Both the position numbers and the translations under genes were made by a program. Of a DNA stretch of 64,000 bases, positions 20,360 to 30,082 are shown piece by piece. The first letter of the stretch is position 1. Each line of letters begins with the position of its first letter. The notes below the pieces were generated by a model. It did not search any database and was not told the DNA's origin. It was given only the letters and a program-made list of their open reading frames with translations. The stretch is from Phialophora verrucosa (taxonomy: Eukaryota > Ascomycota > Eurotiomycetes > Chaetothyriales > Herpotrichiellaceae). The DNA is taken from positions 1,302,001 through 1,366,000 of the forward strand of contig MSED01000008.1 in NCBI GenBank assembly GCA_002099365.1, given 5' to 3'.

Positions 20360-22678
20360 ATGGAGCATTTGCTCCACCATCTTTCTCCGCGAACCCTCCG
20401 AGCAGAGATTCGAGACGTTGCTCAAAGGCCCCTGGAGGTGACTGACTGGTCTCTGCGCGATAGACTCTACGGGACTTGTCCTCCTGCCGACCCACAGATC
20501 CCGTGGCTTGGGCACGACCATGTGCAATCATCCTATCTCCACAGCCCAGACTTCAAACCTCTGCCGATGACTTTGATGTTTCGGGACTTCTATGGCACTG
20601 ACTGGGATACAGAAAATACGCTCAGCAGTCATGACATTCATTGCTCTCACCCGTCGCTAAAGGATCTCAGTGTTTCAACTGCGGCTGCGGCCACCGCAGC
20701 ATATATACAGTCATGGCTCTACTTTGGCCTTCTCGAAGCCATCTGTGGCAGAGCAATCTCCGTTTCCTACTTGACCAGATCAGATCATGGCGGCCATCAG
20801 AGGATGTACAGTCGAAATCTGGGAGTACTGCTTGCGACGTGGAGGCGGGGACTGGATGCAGCCGAGAATGACGCCCAGGAAGCGACTCTTCACGAAGCCC
20901 GCGATTGCGCCATTCTGGCAAGCACCATTCTGCACTATATCCTTAAAGAACTGGATAAGTCTGGTTTTTCCGAGCTTCGAATGCCGATTCTGAGTGTCGA
21001 GCCGTGCCTTTCTGCTCTTCACGAGGCGGTCGTTGCCTTTGTGGAGAGAGAGCTGCGTATGGAAGTCAGGTCATTCGGTGGCATAGATTCAGAGTCATCC
21101 GACGTCCCACGGCCATATTCAGAAAGTCTCATTGCAAAAGGGTGGTGCCAGTTCGTCGTGGCTAGCGCCGAGATCGCAATGTCACCTTCCCTTCTGCGTT
21201 CCGTAGTCGCAGCTGACTTCAAAGAGAGCACAAAAGGACACGAAAACTGCACAGCGGAAGAGTGCAGGAGAAATCATGTCGAGCTCTCGACATATAAACC
21301 TGTGCATACGGTTCCGGGCTGCCGGTGTGCCTTTGTACGACCGACGATTAAATCTGTCCGGGACATATTGAAGGCGGGCAAAATACCCGTTGTGCAAGTC
21401 AGCAGGGACAGCGACACACTCACATTGGGAGCAGTTGATCTCGACGATGCCAATGCCGATTATATTGCCTTCTCCCACGTCTGGGCAGATGGCCTGGGCA
21501 GCACTACTGAAGTCGGCCTTCCTCGTTGCCAGGTCTTACGGTTGGACGACTTGGCCAGTCAGCGCCTGAGGTTCGGTAGATGGTTCTGGATTGACAGTCT
21601 CCTCGTGCCCTATAAGGAACCATATCGCGGAAAGGCTATTGAGATGATGAAAGCGACGTATCAAAATGCTACAGGAGTCATAGTTCTAGACAGTAGCCTC
21701 CGCTCCCTTTCGATATCAGCACCGACCCTTGAACTTGGCTGGGCAGTCTTTGCTTCCGGGTGGTTCGGGCGACTCTGGACTTATCAGGAGGGATTCCTTC
21801 CACCCTGGGTCGACTTGGAGCTACACGACGGACTGTTCGATCTGTACGCCCTGATCCAACGACTTTACAAATCCTACTTCGACCGCTCGGCGAGTCCGTT
21901 TCCCAATGTGTTCATCCGCGATCTTCTGGCCGTCCTCCAAAAGGCGCGCCCTTTGGATCGCACGGCACGAGCACAACGCGATTCACGGCCAAAGGTTAGA
22001 CGAGTCGTTGATATCTTCAATGCCTTTACCAGGAGAAGGACTAGTCGCCCTGATGATCAGCTTCTCGTCATGGGTTTGCTACTCGACATCGAGGTTCGCA
22101 GGCTTATGAGAAGGGAGGGTGCTGACAGATGGATTCATTTCTACCTCAGCCTCGGAGAGATCCCCTGGACCGTTGTATTCGATCGTCGGCCAAAAATGGA
22201 GAAGTATCCGTTTCGATGGGCGCCTGCTAGTTGGATCAGCCCTGGACGGGACGTCTGGCTCCATTACGACGATGCAATGGGCACAATATCTGATCAAGGC
22301 TTAAAGGTCAGGCTCTGTGTCTTGTCTCTGAAGCAAGCCCATCATACCGACATGTCTGCGCTTTTCCTCAACGTAGGTGAACTCCAGTATGAGCTGAGTC
22401 GAAAAAGCCCTAGTCCGTCTCTGCAAATGGACAAGTTCAACATAGTGTTCGTGCGTTACTTCAAACACGAATCGCCGCAGGAGAGCCTCGAGAAAAACAG
22501 CCGCATGTTGCTAGACGTTGGCTTGGGATTGTCAGAAGACTCCAGCGACCACCCGCTGCAGTACGACTTTTCTCCCGGTTGGGAGATTCACCTCATGACG
22601 GAACGAAGAGACTACGATCCGGCGTCTATCGAAAGCGTCCAAGCAGAATGGGTGATGAGAGACATCTGCTTCACATAG
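20360..22678 (+). CDS. HET-domain (heterokaryon incompatibility-like) protein
   Basis: Single-exon ORF of 772 residues. HET domains occur in fungal nonself-recognition proteins that can trigger programmed cell death; most copies have no known partner. A long N-terminal region (1-300) lacks known motifs. Then comes a Cys/His cluster (CTAEEC, NH, H, CRC; residues about 296-327) of the type that precedes HET in one subfamily. The HET core starts at about 368 with YIAFSHVWADGLGS, continues with FWIDSLLVP and AIEMMKATYQNATGVIVLDSSL, and ends with GRLWTYQEGFL. The usual core sequence has a Cys after IDxL; here it is Leu. The C-terminal 200 residues are unassigned. The gene is intact, with no frameshift. 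No partner gene such as a NACHT, SESB-like or patatin-like gene lies next to it. Confidence 0.9.
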   Translation: MEHLLHHLSPRTLRAEIRDVAQRPLEVTDWSLRDRLYGTCPPADPQIPWLGHDHVQSSYLHSPDFKPLPMTLMFRDFYGTDWDTENTLSSHDIHCSHPSLKDLSVSTAAAATAAYIQSWLYFGLLEAICGRAISVSYLTRSDHGGHQRMYSRNLGVLLATWRRGLDAAENDAQEATLHEARDCAILASTILHYILKELDKSGFSELRMPILSVEPCLSALHEAVVAFVERELRMEVRSFGGIDSESSDVPRPYSESLIAKGWCQFVVASAEIAMSPSLLRSVVAADFKESTKGHENCTAEECRRNHVELSTYKPVHTVPGCRCAFVRPTIKSVRDILKAGKIPVVQVSRDSDTLTLGAVDLDDANADYIAFSHVWADGLGSTTEVGLPRCQVLRLDDLASQRLRFGRWFWIDSLLVPYKEPYRGKAIEMMKATYQNATGVIVLDSSLRSLSISAPTLELGWAVFASGWFGRLWTYQEGFLPPWVDLELHDGLFDLYALIQRLYKSYFDRSASPFPNVFIRDLLAVLQKARPLDRTARAQRDSRPKVRRVVDIFNAFTRRRTSRPDDQLLVMGLLLDIEVRRLMRREGADRWIHFYLSLGEIPWTVVFDRRPKMEKYPFRWAPASWISPGRDVWLHYDDAMGTISDQGLKVRLCVLSLKQAHHTDMSALFLNVGELQYELSRKSPSPSLQMDKFNIVFVRYFKHESPQESLEKNSRMLLDVGLGLSEDSSDHPLQYDFSPGWEIHLMTERRDYDPASIESVQAEWVMRDICFT

Positions 22679-22998
22679 ATCCTGCGAGCTGCCTTGAAGG
22701 TCCCAAGTCTGGGGGTGGATCAGGCTCATATCGCTCAAGCCAACAAGCAGGTTTGGATTAGACGAGGTCCAAATGGACATTGGAGTCATCCTGCCAGAAC
22801 TCGGTGCTTGAGAGCAAAACGTGGTGGAAGGAGAATGTTGCGCGGCTGTCTCGTCTTGATGGGAGGTTTCCAATTCCGCCGCTGCTTACGGAGGACGAAG
22901 TCTGATCATCGAAGTCGATCCCAAGCAAGGCAACACAATGCAGCATACCTATCTTGGACTATCGAGCATAGATCGACCTCTGTTCGGCAAGATAAATA
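22679..22998. other. Convergent intergenic region HET gene / TCF25
   Basis: 320 bases of 3' flanks. No gene or repeat was seen. Confidence 0.4.
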
Positions 22999-25683
22999 CT
23001 ACGAGGATCTCGCGTCTCTTACCTTCCTCTCAACATCCTCGCCAGCACGCTGCCTAACCATCCTAACGATCCAATCTTGCTGTCTGGTGGGGAGCATCGT
23101 CAGTCGCTCCATGTAACTTCTCAGTGCTTGAGGATCTGAATGCTTGTCCTGCAAGTCCGTTAGACCCGTAGTGAGGAGCCAACGCTGGAGACGTTGCGGA
23201 TCTGAGAACTCCTGATCTTGTGCGGATGCCGCGGGAACTTGGGGATTGGTGGATGGTGCTTGGTGAATGGTGGCTCGTTGCGAGGATTGCCGGGAACCCT
23301 GGACCGGCGATGCCACATGGAGGGAACCCAGGGTGCCATCCTCGTCCTCGGAATCTACATGTCGGAGGATCCCTCGACTGACAGGTAACGAGCGTCGCTG
23401 TGTCGGCTCTTGGGGCTCGTCGTCATCTTCCACTACATCTTCGACCATGGCTGCGTGCCGTAGGTGAGGTAGAGGTGCACTTGTAGGTGGCGTGTCCGAG
23501 TCGGGAATACTCTCCAATTCGGGCATACTATCGGCTTGGTCGTCATCCTGCGTAGAATTCTCACTGTCCGCCTGGACGTAGTAATCCCACCCGCCAGCGA
23601 GTCCCAGTCCAGCAGGGGTGACGCCCTCACCCAGATCTTGGCCCTCTGCCTCCTCGATTTGCATCTGCAAAAACTCCTCAATCATCTCGGGAGGGATGTC
23701 CCCACCAAGTTGTTCTTGAAGTCCCCTGAGTGCGGCTTGTCCTTCGGACTCGCCGAGAGCGTCAGCTGCGGTGGCAGGGGCGTTGAACCAGTTCATGATG
23801 CGGGTGAGGAGACTTCCTGCCGTGCCGGCGGTGGCACCTGCGGCATTGAAGATGGTTTGCATTGTTGCGTCCACTCCCCGTGGACCAGAACCGGGTGCTC
23901 GAGCGACGAAATCGGATTGGGAGTCCGGCGGAGGGAGGACATCGGAGGACGAGGTGGGCATAGTGGTGAACTTGCGTGGGAGGAGAGCGATCAACGCCGG
24001 AATCTCGAGTAGCATGATATGTCGGGCTTCCTCGAGCGAGATTTCCAGCTTGGGCGCTTCTGGAGCTGCGGAGATAGCGTCCGCGTAATGTGGAAGAGTT
24101 TCTGCGACCTCGCCGAGAAGGCTGATCGTTTCAGGGGTGTTCCACAGGTCTTTGGCGCGGCTAACGTAAAGTTGGGTGTAGAGTTTCTCTGCGTCAGTCG
24201 TGGGAAGTTTTGCCCACAGAGCCTTAGGCACGGGGGAGATGTCGAGCGCGGACGCTAGGGCGGAGAGAATGTAGGGATACTTGTGCATTGCGATGGCCAA
24301 GTGAATGCGAGCATCCCGGGGTTTGCCAGCACGCAAGTACGCCAGAGCCAATGAGATTTGGATATTGGGCAGGAAATCCCAAGCCTGGCCATACGCATCA
24401 TCTGAGCACAGCGCAATGAGTTGAGCATGCTGACGGCCTCGGAGGGCGAGTTGATCAATCATCAGAGTGACACCATATGGATCTGTTAGTGGGTCGAGCT
24501 GAAGAAGAATCTTTGCCCATTCGAATGCAGTCCGCCACGTGCCCCTCATTTCGAGGTTCTTGATGTGTCGCCAAATTGCGAGGTAAAGTTCCCGGTTGGC
24601 GGGTTTGTTGAAAGATACACGAGCAATACCGCTTCGCAAAGCAGCCGGGAATGTGCTGTGTACCGACTTGCCAAACGAGAATAATGCTCGCTCGACCAGA
24701 TCCCCGGACACAGCGTGGTCGCCCTGGTGTTTTGCGATTTCTGAGACTTGTAGCAGCGTAGCAATGTGGTAAGGATACATTGACAACAGGCCGATCATTC
24801 GCTGAGGATCCATCATCTCAACTGCCATCCGGAAGTGTCCTTGTGTCTCGCGGTAGACGTCGTTGTGCATAATGTTGTATCGCTTTTCGTTGGTGTCCAT
24901 GGATTCATGATTGGGTTTCACAAATTCCATGCTCAACCCACCACTATTCGCGAGGGGCCATTCCTCTTTCCCCTGGACGAAGACGTTTCGCCTATGCGCC
25001 AGAGCTCCCAGTTCCTTGCCTCTACTCGCGGTAGAATATCTTCCAGTGAGCGCAGTGGCTAGATCAACACCTCCTTGTTGATTCTGTTCGCGGCGGCGCG
25101 GATTGCGGGGAGATGAGCGGGAATCTTGACCTTCCAAGGCGATACTGCCGAAAAGACTCTTCATTTCATTGACCGGGTTCAGATTGTGCGAGTCGACTGC
25201 AAGGAGTTTTGTGGCTCTTGATTCCCAGCTTGGTGTGTTTGGAGTATCAGACAGCGCAGCCTGCCTTCGGCCACCTTGTGCCGCCAAGGCCTCGAGTGCG
25301 CGATCAACCTCGTCTCCAGACTCTTCCTTCTGCTCGTCGGCTTCCTCGGCCTTAGTCTTTCCCTTCTTCTTTGACTTCTTCTTTTTCTTCTTTGATTTGG
25401 CGGGAGGAGGTGGCGAGGGATCTGAAGGCGGCTTGATTTCGGACTTCGCGGGGGGTTCTGTTTGCACTATCGAGGCTGCGTCATCCTCATCTGATTCTCC
25501 TTCGTCTTCGACACCATCCAGCATGTCAAAAGCATTCTTTGGCCGAGATGGCGCAGAGAAGGGTTCTGCGACATCGTCGTCCTCCTCTGACTCCTCAGCC
25601 TCCTCATAGGCCTTCCTGGCGGCTTCGACTTGTCTTTGCAACTCCTGCTCCCGCTGCAGTTTACGCAGCGCTCGGGAAGACAT
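22999..25683 (-). CDS. RQC1: TCF25 / Rqc1-like ribosome quality control subunit
   Basis: Member of the TCF25/Rqc1 (DUF654) family. In yeast Rqc1 acts with Ltn1, Rqc2 and Cdc48 on stalled 60S subunits to clear nascent chains. The product has 894 residues starting MSSRALRKLQREQ, the typical TCF25 start; the frame is open 30 codons further upstream, but that part is not conserved. An acidic region is followed by a Lys-rich block (SKKKKKKSKKKGKTK) of the kind that binds ribosomes or RNA. The conserved domain includes MEMMDPQRMIGLLSMYPYHI, LLQVSEIAKHQGDH, LYLAIWRHIKNLEMRGTWRT and ARIHLAIAMHKYPY. The C-terminal third is low-complexity with a final helical segment (PTRQQDWIVRMVRQRAGED). Confidence 0.93.
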   Translation of the reverse strand: MSSRALRKLQREQELQRQVEAARKAYEEAEESEEDDDVAEPFSAPSRPKNAFDMLDGVEDEGESDEDDAASIVQTEPPAKSEIKPPSDPSPPPPAKSKKKKKKSKKKGKTKAEEADEQKEESGDEVDRALEALAAQGGRRQAALSDTPNTPSWESRATKLLAVDSHNLNPVNEMKSLFGSIALEGQDSRSSPRNPRRREQNQQGGVDLATALTGRYSTASRGKELGALAHRRNVFVQGKEEWPLANSGGLSMEFVKPNHESMDTNEKRYNIMHNDVYRETQGHFRMAVEMMDPQRMIGLLSMYPYHIATLLQVSEIAKHQGDHAVSGDLVERALFSFGKSVHSTFPAALRSGIARVSFNKPANRELYLAIWRHIKNLEMRGTWRTAFEWAKILLQLDPLTDPYGVTLMIDQLALRGRQHAQLIALCSDDAYGQAWDFLPNIQISLALAYLRAGKPRDARIHLAIAMHKYPYILSALASALDISPVPKALWAKLPTTDAEKLYTQLYVSRAKDLWNTPETISLLGEVAETLPHYADAISAAPEAPKLEISLEEARHIMLLEIPALIALLPRKFTTMPTSSSDVLPPPDSQSDFVARAPGSGPRGVDATMQTIFNAAGATAGTAGSLLTRIMNWFNAPATAADALGESEGQAALRGLQEQLGGDIPPEMIEEFLQMQIEEAEGQDLGEGVTPAGLGLAGGWDYYVQADSENSTQDDDQADSMPELESIPDSDTPPTSAPLPHLRHAAMVEDVVEDDDEPQEPTQRRSLPVSRGILRHVDSEDEDGTLGSLHVASPVQGSRQSSQRATIHQAPSTNPQVPAASAQDQEFSDPQRLQRWLLTTGLTDLQDKHSDPQALRSYMERLTMLPTRQQDWIVRMVRQRAGEDVERKVRDARSS

Positions 25684-26013
25684 GGTGACAATCCCTGAGG
25701 GTGAGGAGAGAGTGTGATGGAGGGCAAAATCGTGGCACTCGCAGACCAGAAGCGAATTTGCAATGAGCAGCAAATAACTTTGTCCATCTTAAGGTCCTGC
25801 GGGCAGTTGATAGTGACGTTCGCCAAGACACGGATCTTCAGCCAACTCTCCGATTGGCACGTTACGATCTCAACTCAGCCTCGTGTCCAGATGATGATCG
25901 TCAGGGCGTCGTCAATTGCACAAAGCCGCCATTCATTAGTTCGACAACTCAACCCCTTCTCGATGCTGTCGTCCTGATATCCATCTCCTCCGCTCCTTTG
26001 AACGGCCTCTCCA
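25684..26013. other. Divergent promoter region TCF25 / PTC5
   Basis: 330 bases between two divergent start codons. It carries one CCAAT element on the minus strand (ATTGG at about 25853). Nothing else distinctive was seen. Confidence 0.45.
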
Positions 26014-27990
26014 ATGCGTCGAGCCGCTCTCTCCGCCCTTCGCTCGGCCCGGCTCTCTGCGCTCCGCAAGATCATCACCAAGTCATCCTCATCCACCCTG
26101 ACAGCTCCGAACCATGCCTTAGCCTCCCGCGCCAATGTTCACACATCCTCCCTCATCCGCAAATATAGTACGTTCCGACCGCCGCCCCAGTCTCCTATGC
26201 GAGTCCCCAGGATACCCCTCCTCTTTGTCGGATCCCTAGGCGCCATTGGGGCATGGTATGCTTACAGAGGTGATGGTCCAGACCATCTTCTTAAAGCCCA
26301 ACCCTCTTCGATCTCCGCTCAGCCTACGAGGAGTTTGGGTACGACGCCAGACACTGCTTCTCCGGCTGCAGAGACTGCGGACCCCACCCCGGTCACAGCG
26401 GGTCACGAGCCCTATCGGAAAGCATTGGTGGTAGATAACGACCAGTTCTTCACGGGCAGTATCGTCGGAGAAGGTCCGTTGGCGAAGGACACTGATGACT
26501 ACGGCCGGAAAGTCCTAGAGATGATGACACCGGAACAAGCCACCGAAAGACTGCGGAAAAATGAACAATCGTTCCTCGTAGGTCGAGGCCGTGGCGTGGT
26601 TCGCTATGACATGGTCCAACTGCCCAGCAATGACCCCATCGAAGACGACCACGCAGAGAAGATCGTGGAGGTCCCCAACACCGTTGCCGCGACGTCAGAT
26701 AACGCTACGTCGTCTGACTGGATGTTCTGGGGTGTCTTCGACGGCCACTCCGGCTGGACCACCTCGGCCAAACTGCGTCAAGTCCTCATCTCCTTCGCCG
26801 CGCGCGAACTCAACCGCACATACAAAGCCGCATTGACGGACGCAAAATTACCCTTTCCTTCTCCCGCCGCCATCGATGCAGCCCTCAAGTCGGCATTTGT
26901 GAAGTTAGACAATGAAATCTGTCTTGACAGCGTCAGCAAGTTGAGCAAAAACCCTAGCAAACGCCTCGCGGCGGAGATCCTCGCTCCTGCTCTCTCCGGC
27001 TCCTGCGCCCTGTTGTCCTTCTACGACTCCCAGTCCAAAACCCTCCGCGTGGCATGCACCGGGGACTCCCGTGCTGTTCTGGGCCGCCGCAACCCCTCAA
27101 CAGGAAAGTGGTTCGCAACACCCCTCTCCGAAGACCAGACCGGCTCAAACCCCAATGAAGAAGCCCGCATGCGCGCTGAACACCCCGGCGAGGCCTTCGT
27201 CATCCGCGCGGGCCGTGTGCTAGGAAATCTAGAACCCACCCGCGCCTTTGGAGACGCATTCTACAAATGGTCACGAGATACACAAGAACGGATTAAGAAG
27301 AACTTCTTCGGGCGGACACCGCATAATCTACTGAAGACCCCACCCTATGTTACGGCCGAGCCAGTCGTCACTTCGACGTCAATCGAACCCTCCAGGGGTG
27401 ATTTCCTCGTCATGGCCACCGACGGGCTATGGGAGATGCTCACGAACGAAGAAGTCGTCGGGCTCGTGGGCCAATGGATCGAACACCAGAACAGCCTAGC
27501 GTCCAACAGGTCTGGCGCTTCTGCGAACAGCACATCCGCCTGGCTCACCAGTTGGTTCAAATCCTCCAATTCAACTAGTCTGCCGGTCGAAAAGGGCGGA
27601 AACATGGATAAAACAGGCCGCATCGACAACTCGCACAACCAGGCGAACGCCAATGAGAAGAACGCTGGCAAGAACGCTGGGCCGGAGAAGCCACTCCGCC
27701 AGCAGCAGTGGGATACGCCCTCCGCATCGTCCCGGTTTGTGGTTGAGGACAAGAATTGCGCGACGCACTTAGTCAGGAATGCCCTGGGAGGGAAGGATAA
27801 AGACATGGTGTGTGCGCTTTTGACGCTGCCGAGTCCGTACTCGAGACGGTATCGGGACGATTTGACCGTGCAGGTCATTTTCTTCGGGGAGGGGGAGCAG
27901 GCGGACGGACGCGTGCTCGTCAACGAGGAGGCCAGCGCGGTGGTCCGGAAGGACAGTGCCAGCGGGGAGGGGTTGAAGGCGAAGTTGTAA
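26014..27990 (+). CDS. PTC5: Mitochondrial PP2C phosphatase (pyruvate dehydrogenase phosphatase, Ptc5-like)
   Basis: PPM-family Ser/Thr phosphatase expected to activate the pyruvate dehydrogenase complex by dephosphorylating E1-alpha. Single exon, 658 residues. The first 50 residues are rich in Arg, Ser and Ala with no acids, as in a mitochondrial presequence. A hydrophobic segment (PLLFVGSLGAIGAWYAY, about 68-85) could anchor it in the inner membrane. PP2C motifs: GVFDGHSG at 240-247 (metal-binding Asp), CTGDSRAVLGRR, RVLGNLEPTRAFGD, and FLVMATDGLWEML near 465. A Ser/Asn-rich insert (about 500-565) precedes the final motif RYRDDLTVQVIFF. Order and spacing fit Ptc5/PDP rather than cytosolic PP2C enzymes. 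Confidence 0.92.
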   Translation: MRRAALSALRSARLSALRKIITKSSSSTLTAPNHALASRANVHTSSLIRKYSTFRPPPQSPMRVPRIPLLFVGSLGAIGAWYAYRGDGPDHLLKAQPSSISAQPTRSLGTTPDTASPAAETADPTPVTAGHEPYRKALVVDNDQFFTGSIVGEGPLAKDTDDYGRKVLEMMTPEQATERLRKNEQSFLVGRGRGVVRYDMVQLPSNDPIEDDHAEKIVEVPNTVAATSDNATSSDWMFWGVFDGHSGWTTSAKLRQVLISFAARELNRTYKAALTDAKLPFPSPAAIDAALKSAFVKLDNEICLDSVSKLSKNPSKRLAAEILAPALSGSCALLSFYDSQSKTLRVACTGDSRAVLGRRNPSTGKWFATPLSEDQTGSNPNEEARMRAEHPGEAFVIRAGRVLGNLEPTRAFGDAFYKWSRDTQERIKKNFFGRTPHNLLKTPPYVTAEPVVTSTSIEPSRGDFLVMATDGLWEMLTNEEVVGLVGQWIEHQNSLASNRSGASANSTSAWLTSWFKSSNSTSLPVEKGGNMDKTGRIDNSHNQANANEKNAGKNAGPEKPLRQQQWDTPSASSRFVVEDKNCATHLVRNALGGKDKDMVCALLTLPSPYSRRYRDDLTVQVIFFGEGEQADGRVLVNEEASAVVRKDSASGEGLKAKL

Positions 27991-28686
27991 GCGAGAGAGG
28001 AGTGGGATGTGTGTCCCCTACGACGAGCGAATACAGAGTGGGTGAGGAACACCCCAACTTGATATTGCGTGTGCTCCCTCCTCTCAAACTCGATGGTTGG
28101 CGAGCAACAACCTCTACATTTGTTCGAGGTTTGCTCAACAAGCGTGCCGTGAAACTAGATTGTCACGTTCAATCCGCATCTGTGTTCCTAGCTTAGAGAG
28201 GAACAATACCAATGCAGCGTTTCGAGACTGCTTCGGGGGTTGAGCAATTATTCTAGAACCCGTACGGGCCAGAAGGCAGGTTCGGAGCGAACTGGCCTCA
28301 GCAGCACGAGCATCCCGGACGAAGTTGTGGCCCAGCAACAAGTGGACAGTGTCTAAGCAGCACATTCTCGGAAGTGCTACGCTGCACTTCCTCGATAGAT
28401 CTCTATCGTGGCGAGAAATACCATCATATCACACAGTTGGTTCCTCTGAAATCATTCCCAGCCCTCCTTTGGAGGTCAGATATTGGAACAAAGCACATCC
28501 TCCTTTTGCTCATTGGTTGGGCCCATAATTTGCTGAAGTCTTTATCTATGATACCCTCAGTTGGACGCATCCTCAATCTCGCAGAGCCTGGATCACGCGA
28601 TTGTGTCAGTGGCGTACCTGCTTGTGACCGCCACATTGCTCGTAGAATGCAACTGGAAACTTCGATTTGCCACCCTGGAAACCTTG
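27991..28686. other. Convergent intergenic region PTC5 / COX18
   Basis: Nearly 700 bases of 3' flanks. Short ORFs without recognisable content; no RNA gene or repeat was seen. Confidence 0.45.
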
Positions 28687-29721
28687 CTAATTTCCTTTCT
28701 CCCGCTTGAGCTTTGCCATCTTTGCCCTCAAAGGAGGCAAGCGCTTGTTGACCCCGAGCAGGCGGGCCAGTAAAGGGCGCTGCACAAGTTGAGTGCCCGT
28801 GATAGTGATGAGGTAAAGAACAAGAGCTGTAGCCATATCGGTGCGGATAATAGCAAAGGTGAAAAAAGCAGGCATCGCGAGCAGACCGTAGCTGATGGTT
28901 CTGGAAAACCGTTCCCACCGTTCTTGCCTCGAGTTAGTGGAAGCAGGCGTTGGTCGTGTGAGGGCTCCCTTCACCCTCAACCACACACTCAAGGTGGACA
29001 AAGTACCATAAGCAATGGGAAGGATATAGAGCGGGTCTCCCGAAACCAGACTGGGGATCCAAAAGAGAGATTCAGTCTCGAAGCCTGGCTCGATGTGTCC
29101 AAGTTGAGCGTCGACGTTGCTGGTGGCCCTTCCGAAGAAACTGTAAATGAGTGAGACGATATCTCTCTCATCGCCCGCCATGCGTCTGATGCAATTCATG
29201 CTCAGAACCCACAATGGAATAAACGAAATGGCCAGTACAGGCTCAACCCAGGCGGATAGATATTTGTTGTGCTTTTGTATGGCTTTCCTTCGAGCTTTCA
29301 GCTGTTTGACCACCCATGCTTCTGCTTTCTTCGCATCTGCTTCTTGTCCACCTGGGTACTTAATCCTTGCTGTTTCTTGATATGCATTTCGCCAGGCTGA
29401 TGTAAGTTGCATGGCGGTCTCTCTCGGTCTTCTGGCGCGTTGTGTCCAATACTGGATAGGTATCCAACACGTTCGGATCAAGGTGGCACCCAAGGGAATG
29501 GTGAGATACCATGGCAGGCCGGTCTGCGTGTGTAGTTCTTGAAAGCCCCAGTGAATGGCTTGGGAAGCCGGTTCGAGCAGGTCGAGCAGAAACTCATTGG
29601 GCCTCGAGGAGTGGAAGCTGCGCGCGAGATCTAACTTGTATCGGAGGTCCTGACTGGGACATCGTGACGAGTGAATGATTCTTGAAGATCGCAGGCATCG
29701 TAGAGAGCCACTAGAGAGCAT
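28687..29721 (-). CDS. COX18: Mitochondrial inner-membrane insertase of the Oxa1 family (Cox18-like)
   Basis: YidC/Oxa1/Alb3-family insertase; Cox18 exports the C-terminal tail of Cox2 in complex IV assembly. The product has 344 residues and no introns. The N-terminus is rich in Ser and Arg (presequence, about 1-45). The conserved start of the insertase domain is IHWGFQELHTQTGLPWYLTIPLGATLIRT. Four or five hydrophobic segments follow, including YLSAWVEPVLAISFIPLWVLSMN, YILPIAYGTLSTLSVWL and the C-terminal pair around MPAFFTFAIIRTDMATALVLYLITI. No long C-terminal ribosome-binding coil as in Oxa1, only a short basic tail, so Cox18 is preferred. The ATG at 29721 gives MLSSGSLRCLRSS. Confidence 0.9.
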   Translation of the reverse strand: MLSSGSLRCLRSSRIIHSSRCPSQDLRYKLDLARSFHSSRPNEFLLDLLEPASQAIHWGFQELHTQTGLPWYLTIPLGATLIRTCWIPIQYWTQRARRPRETAMQLTSAWRNAYQETARIKYPGGQEADAKKAEAWVVKQLKARRKAIQKHNKYLSAWVEPVLAISFIPLWVLSMNCIRRMAGDERDIVSLIYSFFGRATSNVDAQLGHIEPGFETESLFWIPSLVSGDPLYILPIAYGTLSTLSVWLRVKGALTRPTPASTNSRQERWERFSRTISYGLLAMPAFFTFAIIRTDMATALVLYLITITGTQLVQRPLLARLLGVNKRLPPLRAKMAKLKREKGN

Positions 29722-30082
29722 AGTCAGCTAAGGGTACCTGAAGGAGAATCCGCTGAATTGGTCTCGGCTGCGCTGCTCGCTGGCAGGAAAAAGTGTCAAT
29801 CGCGTCTCCGATGCGCCGACGCGAGCCATGTGCAGTGGTCGTCAGGGTGGTGGTGCTGTGGGGGACTAGAAACTGTTACAGTTCGTGGGCAGTGTGCATG
29901 GCCAAACGCTGCGTCACCGTTGGCTGATGCGCAAACTGATACCTGGCACCCTTTCGACGGACATTCGATCTTTAGCCCTCGTAGGCAGCAGCTTACCTGT
30001 TCGCGTTTCTTCTCTCCTCCTGGACCAACAGCATCGGAAGTATGAGCCTCGTTGTCTTTAGGGTCCTTCTCCAGAACTGGCA
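29722..30082. other. Divergent promoter region COX18 / ALG11
   Basis: 361 bases between two divergent start codons; no distinct element recognised. Confidence 0.4.
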
